From the NCBI GenBank assembly GCA_020072805.1, contig JAIQGC010000025.1:1-34045 (forward strand): DNA of 34,045 nucleotides, in the 5' to 3' direction. Positions 17,924 to 25,247 of this stretch are shown in pieces. A program made the position numbers and the translations under genes. The notes under the pieces are model-generated. The model saw only the letters and a list, made by a program, of their open reading frames with translations. It made no database searches and had not been told where the DNA came from. This DNA comes from Terriglobia bacterium. GTDB lineage: Bacteria > Acidobacteriota > Terriglobia > Acidiferrales > UBA7541. Each line of letters opens with the position of its first letter. Position 1 is the first letter of the stretch.

Positions 17924-18263
17924 GCGTCAGGACTAATGCAGAAGAATGGCCACAGCTTCATGACGGCAGGTCTCTCGTTGCGCCCGCCGTTCTGCCGGGA
18001 CTGTTTTCACACAGTCAAAGTTATGAACCCGAAGGTTTTGCTGGATTTGGAAGAGTTTCTAAATTTATGTCCGGAAGAATTGTTCCATGTGAAACAGCGC
18101 AGAATTTGAGGGCCGAAAAAGTTTCAAAATGGAACTGAACCGGAATGAATTATTCCCGTTTCGGGAAAGGACAGATTTCCGCCAAGCCTTGATCCGTCAA
18201 CAACTCGTCCTGCAAAATCTTCTATCAATTGACAGAATCCCCGCTGGCGCGAATAATCCGCGC
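17924..18263. other. Divergent control region between Ig-like gene and the 18264 gene
   Basis: About 340 bases. An in-frame extension of the 18264 gene back to ATG 18129 is possible but judged unlikely. TTCCCG-TTT-CGGGAA (18153-18167) is an operator-like inverted repeat. The GC-skew reversal of the window falls here. No RNA gene was recognised. Confidence 0.5.
18229..18257 (+). promoter_or_regulatory. Near-consensus promoter predicting a leaderless mRNA
   Basis: TTGACA (18229-18234) is a perfect -35 box, and AATAAT (18252-18257) matches the -10 box at five of six bases with exactly 17 bases between. The expected transcription start, 6-8 bases after the -10 box, coincides with ATG 18264, which has no ribosome-binding site. 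Confidence 0.65.
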
Positions 18264-18653
18264 ATGCCCCGTCCTGACGCCGCCCGCCGGGTAAAGTCCT
18301 ACTCCTCAGCTACCGGCTATGTTTTCCAATACTATTTTTTTGAAGTGGAGCGCGCCACGCGCGATGAAAAATCCGGCACCGAATACCGCTATATGGTTTC
18401 CGCCGACCGCCAGTTGTCTTTTCCGCTGCGTATTCTGGTCGAGTCCACCGCCGTGGAGACCTGGAACCGGCGGGCGGGCGGCGCGCTCTCCGGCACGGAA
18501 GAGTACGCCATCGCCAAGCTGCGTCTTTTCCAGGCTTTCGATGAGGACGAATCGCTGGCCGCGCCGCCCGCGGGCCGTACGGCGCAGCTCTTTGTGGACG
18601 AAACGAATCTGGGCCCCTTGCTGAAGCAGTTGGATCCGGAACGTTTTATTTAG
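18264..18653 (+). CDS. Unknown 129-residue protein, predicted leaderless
   Basis: No family recognised. The protein starts MPRPDAARRVKSYSSATGYVFQYYFFEVE and continues with an alternating polar/hydrophobic pattern (LSFPLRILVES, IAKLRLFQAF, RTAQLFVDETN), suggesting a small alpha/beta fold. No signal peptide, cysteines or catalytic motif stand out. ATG 18264 is preferred over the in-frame ATG 18129 because a TTGACA-17-AATAAT promoter places the RNA start at this codon. The 3' end overlaps the convergent epimerase gene by 8 bases. Confidence 0.78.
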   Translation: MPRPDAARRVKSYSSATGYVFQYYFFEVERATRDEKSGTEYRYMVSADRQLSFPLRILVESTAVETWNRRAGGALSGTEEYAIAKLRLFQAFDEDESLAAPPAGRTAQLFVDETNLGPLLKQLDPERFI

Positions 18654-19584
18654 GATTGAGCACGGCGGCCAGCGCCGCACCCAGCTCTGCATGGCGGAAG
18701 TGGTAGCCGGCGTCCGCGAGCTTGAGCGGCAGCACACGCTGGCTCGCGAGCAGCAGCGCGTCGGCCATTTCTCCGAGCGCCAGCCTCAGGGCAAAGCCCG
18801 GCGCGGGGAAAATCGCCGGGCGGTGCACGGCACGGGCCAGCGCGCGGGTGAATTCGGCGTTGCGCACCGGCTGCGGGGACACCGCGTTGATGGCGCCGCC
18901 GAGCGGCATGCGGCTGAGGTTGCTCCCCTCCGGGGCTTCTTCCAGCGCGAAACGAAAGATCCCCACCAGATCCTCGAGCGTCACCCAGGACATCCACTGC
19001 CGCCCCGAACCCAGCCGCCCGCCCGCGCCCAGCCGGAAGGGACATAGCATTTTCCCCAGCGCGCCGCCGTTGCGCGCCAGCACGATTCCGATGCGCAGGC
19101 GCACCACGCGGATCCCCAGGACCTCCGCCCGCTGTGCCTCGCCCTCCCACTCACGGCAAATCTCGCCGAGCATGCCAGCGCCCGGCGCGCTCTCCTCGGT
19201 GAGCGTCTCCTCGCCGCGGTCGCCGTAGTAGCCGGTGGCCGAGGCGGAGAGCAGCACGCGCGGCCGTGCGCTCATCTTCGCCAGGGCATTCACCAGCGCG
19301 CGGGTGGTGGCCGTGCGGCTGGTCCGCAGTTCTTCTTTTCGTTGTGGCGTCCAGCGGCCCTCGGCGATGGGCGCTCCCGCCAGGTTGATCACTGCGTCCG
19401 CGCCCACGCCCGCGCCGCCCAGATCGCCCGTGGCGGGATTCCACGGCACGTCGAATCCTTCTCCCGCGCCCGCCGCCTTGCTCCCCGGGCGCACCAGCCG
19501 GCACACCGTATGCCCATCGGCGGCCAGCGAGCCCGCCAGCGCCGTGCCCACCAGACCGCTCGAACCCGTCATCAGAATCTTCAC
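18646..19584 (-). CDS. TIGR01777-family NAD(P)-binding epimerase-like protein
   Basis: Extended short-chain dehydrogenase of the YfcH/SulA-like TIGR01777 family. Visible are the Rossmann motif TGSSGLVGTALAGSLAADGH at the N-terminus, NLAGAPIAEGRWT, SASATGYYGDRGEE (active-site Tyr region), RIGIVLARNGGALGKM, and WVTLEDLVGIFRFALE; the C-terminal DUF1731-like segment follows. Exact substrate unknown. The protein is 312 residues from GTG 19584, preferred because GGGAG lies upstream and VKILMTG is the normal family start; a TTG at 19611 would add nine residues. Divergent from moaD. Confidence 0.9.
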   Translation of the reverse strand: MKILMTGSSGLVGTALAGSLAADGHTVCRLVRPGSKAAGAGEGFDVPWNPATGDLGGAGVGADAVINLAGAPIAEGRWTPQRKEELRTSRTATTRALVNALAKMSARPRVLLSASATGYYGDRGEETLTEESAPGAGMLGEICREWEGEAQRAEVLGIRVVRLRIGIVLARNGGALGKMLCPFRLGAGGRLGSGRQWMSWVTLEDLVGIFRFALEEAPEGSNLSRMPLGGAINAVSPQPVRNAEFTRALARAVHRPAIFPAPGFALRLALGEMADALLLASQRVLPLKLADAGYHFRHAELGAALAAVLNPK

Positions 19585-19682
19585 CGTGGTCTCCCATGGT
19601 CCTCTTCGCAACTTACGGCCCGCCCGCCGCCCAGGTCAAGCGCAAACCCGCGAATCCGAGGTAGAATCTCCAGGAGAACCTT

Positions 19683-19928
19683 ATGCGGGTAAAAGTCCTC
19701 TTCTTCGGCCGTTTGCGCGAGATTGTCGGGTGCGCGGAGGAGTCCGCCGAAATTGCTCCCGGCGCGCGCATCGAGGATCTTTTCGCGCGCTTCCGCGAGC
19801 GCCATCCCGAACTGGCCCCCTTCCGCCCGTCCCTGGTGGCTTCGCGCAATCAGGAGTTCGCCCCCTGGAGCGAACCTCTGGCCGCCGGCGACGAAATCGC
19901 TTTTCTCCCTCCGGTCAGCGGAGGATGA
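19683..19928 (+). CDS. moaD: Molybdopterin synthase small subunit MoaD
   Basis: Ubiquitin-fold sulfur carrier; as a C-terminal thiocarboxylate it gives sulfur to precursor Z within the MPT synthase heterotetramer. The 81-residue protein begins MRVKVLFFGRLREIVG and ends PPVSGG with the essential terminal Gly-Gly. AGGAGAACC precedes ATG 19683. The stop overlaps the next start (ATGA), matching obligate pairing with MoaE. moaA and moaC are not in the window. Confidence 0.95.
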   Translation: MRVKVLFFGRLREIVGCAEESAEIAPGARIEDLFARFRERHPELAPFRPSLVASRNQEFAPWSEPLAAGDEIAFLPPVSGG

Positions 19929-20407
19929 AGCGCATCCCCATGAACAACCCCGCCGAAGACCTCATCCAGATCGTCCGCCAGCCCATCGACCCGCTGGTCC
20001 TGATGAATCACGTGCGCGGGCCCGGCGACGGCGCGGTGGCCAGCTTCGACGGCTGCGTGCGCGACAACTCCGCCGGACGCGCCACGCTCTATCTCGAATA
20101 CGAAGGCTACGAGCCCATGGCCCGGGTCAAGATGCTGGAAATCTGCGCGCAGATCCGTGAGCGTTTCGCCATCCATCGCGTGGCCATTGTGCATCGCCTG
20201 GGACGCCTGGAAATCGGCGAAACCAGCGTGTTTATCGCCATCAGCGCCGCCCACCGCGGCCCGGCCTTCGAAGCCTGCCGCTACGCCATTGACACCCTCA
20301 AGCGCATCGTGCCCATCTGGAAGAAGGAGTTCTTCGCCGACGGCGCCGTCTGGGCCGACGGCGAGATTCCTCCGGCAACCCCGGCGCCCAAGCCGGAGTC
20401 TGATTGA
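19925..20407 (+). CDS. moaE: Molybdopterin synthase catalytic subunit MoaE
   Basis: Catalytic partner of MoaD in forming molybdopterin. Family signatures are FDGCVRDNSAG, LYLEYEGYEPMARVKMLEI, VAIVHRLGRLEIGETSVFIA, SAAHRGPAFEACRYAIDTLK, and VPIWKKEFFADGAVW with the active-site lysines. The protein has 160 residues from ATG 19925, which overlaps the moaD stop by four bases; ATG 19940 (MNNPAED) is an alternative supported by GGAGG at 19920-19924. The Pro/Ala-rich C-terminal tail is variable in the family. Confidence 0.95.
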   Translation: MKRIPMNNPAEDLIQIVRQPIDPLVLMNHVRGPGDGAVASFDGCVRDNSAGRATLYLEYEGYEPMARVKMLEICAQIRERFAIHRVAIVHRLGRLEIGETSVFIAISAAHRGPAFEACRYAIDTLKRIVPIWKKEFFADGAVWADGEIPPATPAPKPESD

Positions 20408-20410
20408 TAG

Positions 20411-21334
20411 ATGAGACTCCCCGGCACGAAGTTCCAGCTCTTCCTCCCCCTGGCGCTGCTGGCGGCCACCGCCTTCTTGCTGCCCACCCTGGCCTCGCAG
20501 GACCGCGCCCGTCTGCGTTCGCAGGTGAATCTGGTCAATGTCCTGGTCAGCGTCACCGACGAGCATCACCGCCCCGTGGCCAATCTGACGCGGGAACAGT
20601 TCGCCCTCGAGGAAGAGGGCCGCGCCCAGAAGATCGAAATCTTCGAGCCGGAAACCCAATTGCCGCTCGATCTGGCGCTGATGATCGACGCCAGCCTGAG
20701 CACCCAGAAGGAGATGGCCGTCGAACGCGAGGCCGCCTCCCGCTTCATCCGCCAGGTGCTGCGCCCCGGCGACGGCCTGAGTCTGTTTGAATTCGACGAG
20801 ACGGTGCGGCAACTGGCCCACTTTAGCGACGACCCCGCGTACTTGCAGGAATCGCTCGGGCGCATCGCCCCCGGCGCGGGCACTTCGCTCTATGACGCCA
20901 TTGTGCTGGGCTCCCGCGCTCTGGAAAACCGCGCGGGCGACCGCCGCCGGGTCATCCTTCTCGTCACCGACGCCGGCGAAACCACCAGCCATTACGACTT
21001 CGACGGCGCGCGCACCGCGGCCCTGCAGGCCGGTGCGCTGCTCTACACCATCGTCGTCCGCCCCTCGCCCGGCGAAAGCGGCCGCAACACCGCCGGCGAA
21101 CACGCCCTCGAAGCCATCACCGACACCACCGGCGGGGCCATCTTTATTCCCGATGCGCTGCAGGAGCTTCCCGCCATCTTCAGCACCATTGACCGCGAAC
21201 TGCGCACCCAGTACCGCCTCGCCTACTATCCCGCGCCGCGCGGCCGCGCCGGCTCCTTCCGCGCCATCGAGGTGAAAGTGCCGGAAAAATATGAAGCGCG
21301 CCATCGCAAGGGATATTTCGCGGGGCCCGATTGA
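20411..21334 (+). CDS. Secreted VWFA-related Acidobacterial domain protein (TIGR03436-type)
   Basis: The 307-residue protein carries a signal peptide or anchor (FLPLALLAATAFLLPTLA), a strand-rich start (VNLVNVLVSVTDEHHRPVANLT, a short receptor-like plug), then a von Willebrand A domain with MIDAS DASLS near residue 94, GTSLYDAIV for the conserved Thr, and VTDAGETT for the second acidic site. This type is characteristic of Acidobacteriota and is the best taxonomic marker here. It starts 3 bases after the moaE stop and is followed at 7 bases by the inositol monophosphatase gene. Ligand unknown. Confidence 0.92.
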   Translation: MRLPGTKFQLFLPLALLAATAFLLPTLASQDRARLRSQVNLVNVLVSVTDEHHRPVANLTREQFALEEEGRAQKIEIFEPETQLPLDLALMIDASLSTQKEMAVEREAASRFIRQVLRPGDGLSLFEFDETVRQLAHFSDDPAYLQESLGRIAPGAGTSLYDAIVLGSRALENRAGDRRRVILLVTDAGETTSHYDFDGARTAALQAGALLYTIVVRPSPGESGRNTAGEHALEAITDTTGGAIFIPDALQELPAIFSTIDRELRTQYRLAYYPAPRGRAGSFRAIEVKVPEKYEARHRKGYFAGPD

Positions 21335-21341
21335 GGAAGCC

Positions 21342-22193
21342 ATGAAGAAATCCAGGGGAAAGCATGCCCCAAAGCGCCGCCAGGGCCGCAAGAAAGAATC
21401 GCCACGCGACTATCTCGAAGCCGCCGTGGAGATCTCCCGCGCCGCAGGGAAAACGCTCCGCCAGGAGTTTGACCGCCCGCCGCAGATCGCCTACAAAACC
21501 GAGTTCGATCTGGTGACCCAGGCCGACCGCCGCTCCGAAAAACTGATCGTTGCGCGCCTGCGCAAATATTTTCCGCTGCACTCGGTGGCCGCCGAGGAAG
21601 GCTCGGGAGGCGATACCGGCTCGCCTTTCCGCTGGCACGTGGACCCGCTCGACGGCACCACCAATTTCGCCCACGGCTATCCCTGCTTCGCCGTCTCCAT
21701 CGCTCTCGCCCAGGACGACGTCCTGCTCGCCGCCGTCGTCTACAACCCCATCTATGACGAACTCTTCGCCGCCGCGCGCGGCGCCGGAGCCACCTTCAAC
21801 GACAGGAAGATGCAGGTCTCTGCGAACGACACGCTGGCCCGCAGCCTGCTCTGCACCGGATTTCCCAACCACAAACGCGATGCCAATCCCAATATCCACT
21901 TCTACTGGGATTTCACCCTGCGCTCGCACGGAGTCCGCCGCGACGGCTCCGCCGCGCTGGACCTGGCCTTCGTCGCCGCCGGGCGCTTTGACGGTTTCTG
22001 GGAGTTTGGCCTGAATCCCTGGGACACCGCCGCGGGCGTGCTCCTGGTGGAAGAAGCCGGCGGGAAAGTGACCGACCTGGAAGGCCGGCCTTATCGGCTG
22101 GGGGGACGCTCCATCCTGGCCAGCAACGGCCGCATCCATTCCGAGATGCAGCAGCTTGCCGCGGAAGTCGCTTTGCAAAAAAACAAGCCCTGA
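21342..22193 (+). CDS. suhB: Inositol monophosphatase family protein
   Basis: Metal-dependent phosphatase of the IMPase/SuhB family. Signatures are AAEEGSG (metal Glu), HVDPLDGTTNFAHGYP (metal Asp, catalytic Thr), and NPWDTAAGVLLVEEAGG (third metal Asp). The 283-residue protein starts at ATG 21342 after GAGGAAGC, seven bases past the VWFA stop, and has a 20-residue lysine/arginine-rich N-terminal extension. Substrate may be inositol phosphate or a related phosphate such as PAP or histidinol-P; SuhB-type naming is tentative. Confidence 0.92.
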   Translation: MKKSRGKHAPKRRQGRKKESPRDYLEAAVEISRAAGKTLRQEFDRPPQIAYKTEFDLVTQADRRSEKLIVARLRKYFPLHSVAAEEGSGGDTGSPFRWHVDPLDGTTNFAHGYPCFAVSIALAQDDVLLAAVVYNPIYDELFAAARGAGATFNDRKMQVSANDTLARSLLCTGFPNHKRDANPNIHFYWDFTLRSHGVRRDGSAALDLAFVAAGRFDGFWEFGLNPWDTAAGVLLVEEAGGKVTDLEGRPYRLGGRSILASNGRIHSEMQQLAAEVALQKNKP

Positions 22194-22217
22194 CTTTTTG
22201 CCGGGAAAGCGCCTGCT

Positions 22218-22574
22218 TCAGGGTTGCTGCGGGCGCATCAGCCCCAGCCCGAACGACCGCCCATTGGGAGTATTGATCATCAGCACGGAATCGTAGGTCT
22301 GCGAAACCATCTCTTCAATCTGCGCATCCCGCGCGTCGCGCCCCTCCAGATACTCGATGCTGGCCCCTTCGAGCGAGATGCAGGCGTCAAAATAGCCCGC
22401 GGGGGGATCGGGGACCTTGCCGGCCCGCACGGAGACCGACTTCGGGGAAACGTCCGCGATCCAGCCGATCACCTGAAACGTGGCATCGCTCGACCCGCAC
22501 CAGCAATGAATCAGGCGCTTCTCGGCATGCCAAGCGGAAAGCAGGTGCAGCGCCTCTTCGGCGGTTGTGATCAT
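22218..22574 (-). CDS. Unknown 118-residue protein
   Basis: No family recognised. The sequence begins MITTAEEALHLLSAWHAEKR with an amphipathic helix, then CWCGSSDATFQVIGWIADV, and beta-strand-like text to the end (MINTPNGRSFGLGLM). The CWC motif is notable. The start is supported by AGGATGAGGCA just before ATG 22574. The gene is convergent with the phosphatase and 40 bases downstream of the MBL gene on the same strand, so it may be its operon partner. Confidence 0.75.
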   Translation of the reverse strand: MITTAEEALHLLSAWHAEKRLIHCWCGSSDATFQVIGWIADVSPKSVSVRAGKVPDPPAGYFDACISLEGASIEYLEGRDARDAQIEEMVSQTYDSVLMINTPNGRSFGLGLMRPQQP

Positions 22575-22615
22575 TGCCTCATCCTGGGTCGCGAAGGATT
22601 TTCCTGCGTTCCGCC

Positions 22616-23740
22616 TCAGTGCTTGCCGCTCTCCAGTTCCTCGTAGAGTTTGGCGATGGCCGGGCCGATGGTGAAGCCCCAGGCATAAATCCCCAGGCTC
22701 TTGAACTTCTCCGGGACCGCATAGCGATGCTCCGCCTCCGCCCGGGGAACCCCGGCCTTGTGCAGCTTCTCGGCCTGCTCGGCCAGGTCGTCGAAGACTT
22801 CGCGGAGATTCCGCACGCCTTCCTGCCCGCAGATGGGCCCGTGGCCCGGCACGAAGAGCGTGTCCTTGTCCCAGGAGGCAAAGGTCTTCAGCGTGGCGCG
22901 CCAGCCGCTCATCGTCGCCTGCGCGTCAAAACAGACCGGATACACGGTGTTGAAAATCAGGTCGCCGGCATAGACCACGTTCTGAGCGGTCACGCGCACG
23001 ATGATGTCCGTGCCGGAATGTCCTGGAAAAGATTCCAGGATGGCTTCCAGGCCGCCCAGGTCCACCTTCAGCGGCAGCGCCGCGGGGTCCAGCGGATGAT
23101 TGGGCATGGAGAGCACGGTCGAGCTGACCAGATCATAAACCGCGTTCATCATTCCCAAGTCGCTCTGCAAGTGCTCGCGCACGGTCTCCGACTGCGCCTC
23201 TTTCGCCTGTTTTTCAACCGGCCCGGTCATCGCTGTCTTGGTGATTCCCTGGATCGGCAGGTAGCTTTCCGCCATGCGGCTGGCGACCTTGGCGTGCGCC
23301 CAGAGGGGAATATCCTTCGCGCCGTAGAAGGCGTTGCCCAGCGAATGATCGAAGTGATAGTGGGTATTGAGCGCCGCCTTGACCGGGACCTGGCTGGCCA
23401 TGCGCAAGGCATCAAATTGAAACGCGGCGCCCGCCGTTGTGACGTAGCCCTCGATCAGCAGCGCGGCGTCCTTGCCGGCCAGGAATCCGCCATTGCACAT
23501 GGTCTGGATGCCCTTGGATTCGTCGGAAATCGTGGCATAGAGCCCCTCGCCGATCTTGCGCACCGAAGCGAAGCCCTTGTCCACCAGCGGGGCCTGCGCG
23601 ATGCGCGCGTCCGCGGCCAGCGCCGCCCGCAGCGGCATCATTCCTGAAAGAGCCACGACCGCTCCGAACGTGCCGCCCTTCGCCAGAAATTCCCGCCGCG
23701 TAACTCCTTTTCCGTTCGGGGCTGCTGTGATGTTCACCAT
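22616..23740 (-). CDS. Tat-exported metallo-beta-lactamase-fold hydrolase
   Basis: The 374-residue protein begins with a twin-arginine signal (TRREFLAKGGTFGAVVALSG), so it is exported folded. The MBL motif HYHFDHSLGN (HxHxDH) is present near residue 145, with later metal residues in FPGHSGTD, YAGDLIFN and FVPGHGP. This resembles the SoxH/quinoprotein-relay-like zinc hydrolases rather than classical beta-lactamases. AGGAG lies six bases before ATG 23740. It is divergent from the nucleoside salvage operon, 175 bases away. Substrate unknown. Confidence 0.88.
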   Translation of the reverse strand: MVNITAAPNGKGVTRREFLAKGGTFGAVVALSGMMPLRAALAADARIAQAPLVDKGFASVRKIGEGLYATISDESKGIQTMCNGGFLAGKDAALLIEGYVTTAGAAFQFDALRMASQVPVKAALNTHYHFDHSLGNAFYGAKDIPLWAHAKVASRMAESYLPIQGITKTAMTGPVEKQAKEAQSETVREHLQSDLGMMNAVYDLVSSTVLSMPNHPLDPAALPLKVDLGGLEAILESFPGHSGTDIIVRVTAQNVVYAGDLIFNTVYPVCFDAQATMSGWRATLKTFASWDKDTLFVPGHGPICGQEGVRNLREVFDDLAEQAEKLHKAGVPRAEAEHRYAVPEKFKSLGIYAWGFTIGPAIAKLYEELESGKH

Positions 23741-23915
23741 GATTTCTCCTTTTAATCCGCTCCGGGAGCGCAGCGGCATTTTAGCATTTAGGGGTGAAAA
23801 GGGAAGGCGCGCCGGAGGGCGGTTTTCCAGCCTAAGAAACCGCCCTTCTTGGCCGATCTCGCGTTGACGCTCGCCCCGCTCAATGCTACTCTCCCCGGAC
23901 GTTGCTCCCATTCCC

Positions 23916-25232
23916 ATGCGCGCCGTCGACCTGATCCGCAAGAAACGCGATTCCGGAGAGCACTCCCGCGAGGAGATTGATTTCCTCATCGCCGGGTACA
24001 CCCGTGGGGACATCCCCGATTACCAGATGTCCGCCTGGCTCATGGCTGCCTGGCTGCGCGGGCTCTCCCGCGCCGAAGCGGCCGCGCTCACCGAGGCCAT
24101 GCTGCATTCCGGCGAAGTAGTGGACTTCTCCGAACTCCCCGCCAAGAAAGTGGACAAGCACTCGACCGGAGGCATCGGCGACAAGACTTCGCTCATCCTG
24201 GCCCCCATCGTGGCCGCCGGCGGCCTCTTCGTTCCCATGATCAGCGGCCGCGGCCTGGGCCACACCGGGGGAACGCTGGATAAGCTCGAATCCATCCCCG
24301 GCTTCAACGTCAATCTCTCGCTCGCCGATTTCCGCCGCGTTCTCAAGGAGTGCGGCATGGCCCTGATCGGCCAGACCCGCGAGATCGCTCCCGCGGATAA
24401 AAAAATCTACGCCCTGCGCGACGTCACCGCCACCGTCGAAAATCTCGGCCTCATCTGCGGCTCGATCATGAGCAAAAAACTGGCCGAGGGAATTGACGCG
24501 CTGGTCCTGGACGTCAAGACCGGTTCGGGCGCCTTCATGAAAAAAGAAGAAGATTCCGAGCGACTCGCCGAACTGATGGTGGATACCGGGCGGCGCATGG
24601 GCAAGCGCGTCGTGGCCCTCATCACCGACATGAACCAGCCGCTGGGCCGCTGGGCCGGCCATTCTGTCGAGGTTTTCGAGTCCATCGAGGTGTTGAATGG
24701 GCGCGGCGCCGCCGACTTGCGCGAGCTGAGCATCGAGCTTTCCGCCTGGATGTTCTTGCTCGGCGAACGCACTCCCACTTTGGACGAAGGCCGCCGCCTG
24801 GCGGAATCGCTGATCGCCAGTGGCAAAGCCCGCGACAAGTTCCGCGACTGCATCCGCCTGCAAGGCGGCGACTCGCGCGTGGTGGATGAACCCGACCGCC
24901 TGCCACAGGCCGCGCTGCGCACGGAGATCAAGAGTCCCGCAGCCGGCTACCTGGTCTCCACGCGCTGTGAGCAGTTCGGCACCGCCCTGGCCATGCTGGG
25001 CGGCGGGCGCGAGAAGAAGGAAGACTCGATCGACCACGCCGTGGCGCTCGAATTTCACAAGCGCATCGGCGACCGCGTAGCCGCCGGCGAGACGCTGGTC
25101 ACCGTCCATTACAACGACGAGAGCCGCCTGGCCGCGGCCCAGGCTCTGCTCGCGGAGTGCTGTGAGATCGGCGCGCAGCCTCCCGGGGAAATTCCCAAGC
25201 TGGTAAAAAAACGGATCGTCGAAAAACCGTAA
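23916..25232 (+). CDS. pdp: Pyrimidine-nucleoside phosphorylase
   Basis: Reversible phosphorolysis of pyrimidine nucleosides to base plus (deoxy)ribose 1-phosphate. Family text: MRAVDLIRKKRDSGEHSREE at the start, DKHSTGGIGDKTSL (phosphate and catalytic region), GRGLGHTGGTLDKLESIPGF, and LDVKTGSGAFMK. Length 438 residues. ATG 23916 aligns with the usual start of Pdp; an in-frame ATG 23883 would lie in the likely promoter (TTGACG 23864-23869, 17 bases, TACTCT 23887-23892) and lacks a ribosome-binding site. Whether it prefers thymidine or uridine is not decidable here; deoA is an alternative name. First gene of a salvage operon. Confidence 0.93.
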   Translation: MRAVDLIRKKRDSGEHSREEIDFLIAGYTRGDIPDYQMSAWLMAAWLRGLSRAEAAALTEAMLHSGEVVDFSELPAKKVDKHSTGGIGDKTSLILAPIVAAGGLFVPMISGRGLGHTGGTLDKLESIPGFNVNLSLADFRRVLKECGMALIGQTREIAPADKKIYALRDVTATVENLGLICGSIMSKKLAEGIDALVLDVKTGSGAFMKKEEDSERLAELMVDTGRRMGKRVVALITDMNQPLGRWAGHSVEVFESIEVLNGRGAADLRELSIELSAWMFLLGERTPTLDEGRRLAESLIASGKARDKFRDCIRLQGGDSRVVDEPDRLPQAALRTEIKSPAAGYLVSTRCEQFGTALAMLGGGREKKEDSIDHAVALEFHKRIGDRVAAGETLVTVHYNDESRLAAAQALLAECCEIGAQPPGEIPKLVKKRIVEKP

Positions 25233-25247
25233 CAAAGGGAGAGCGCG

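Noticed and set aside
18129-18263. N-terminal extension of the unknown protein to ATG 18129
   Set aside because: The strong promoter at 18229-18257 lies inside this stretch and predicts an RNA starting at 18264.
19850-21391. 513-codon minus-strand frame over moaE and the VWFA gene
   Set aside because: Overlaps two well-supported plus-strand genes; no family motif.
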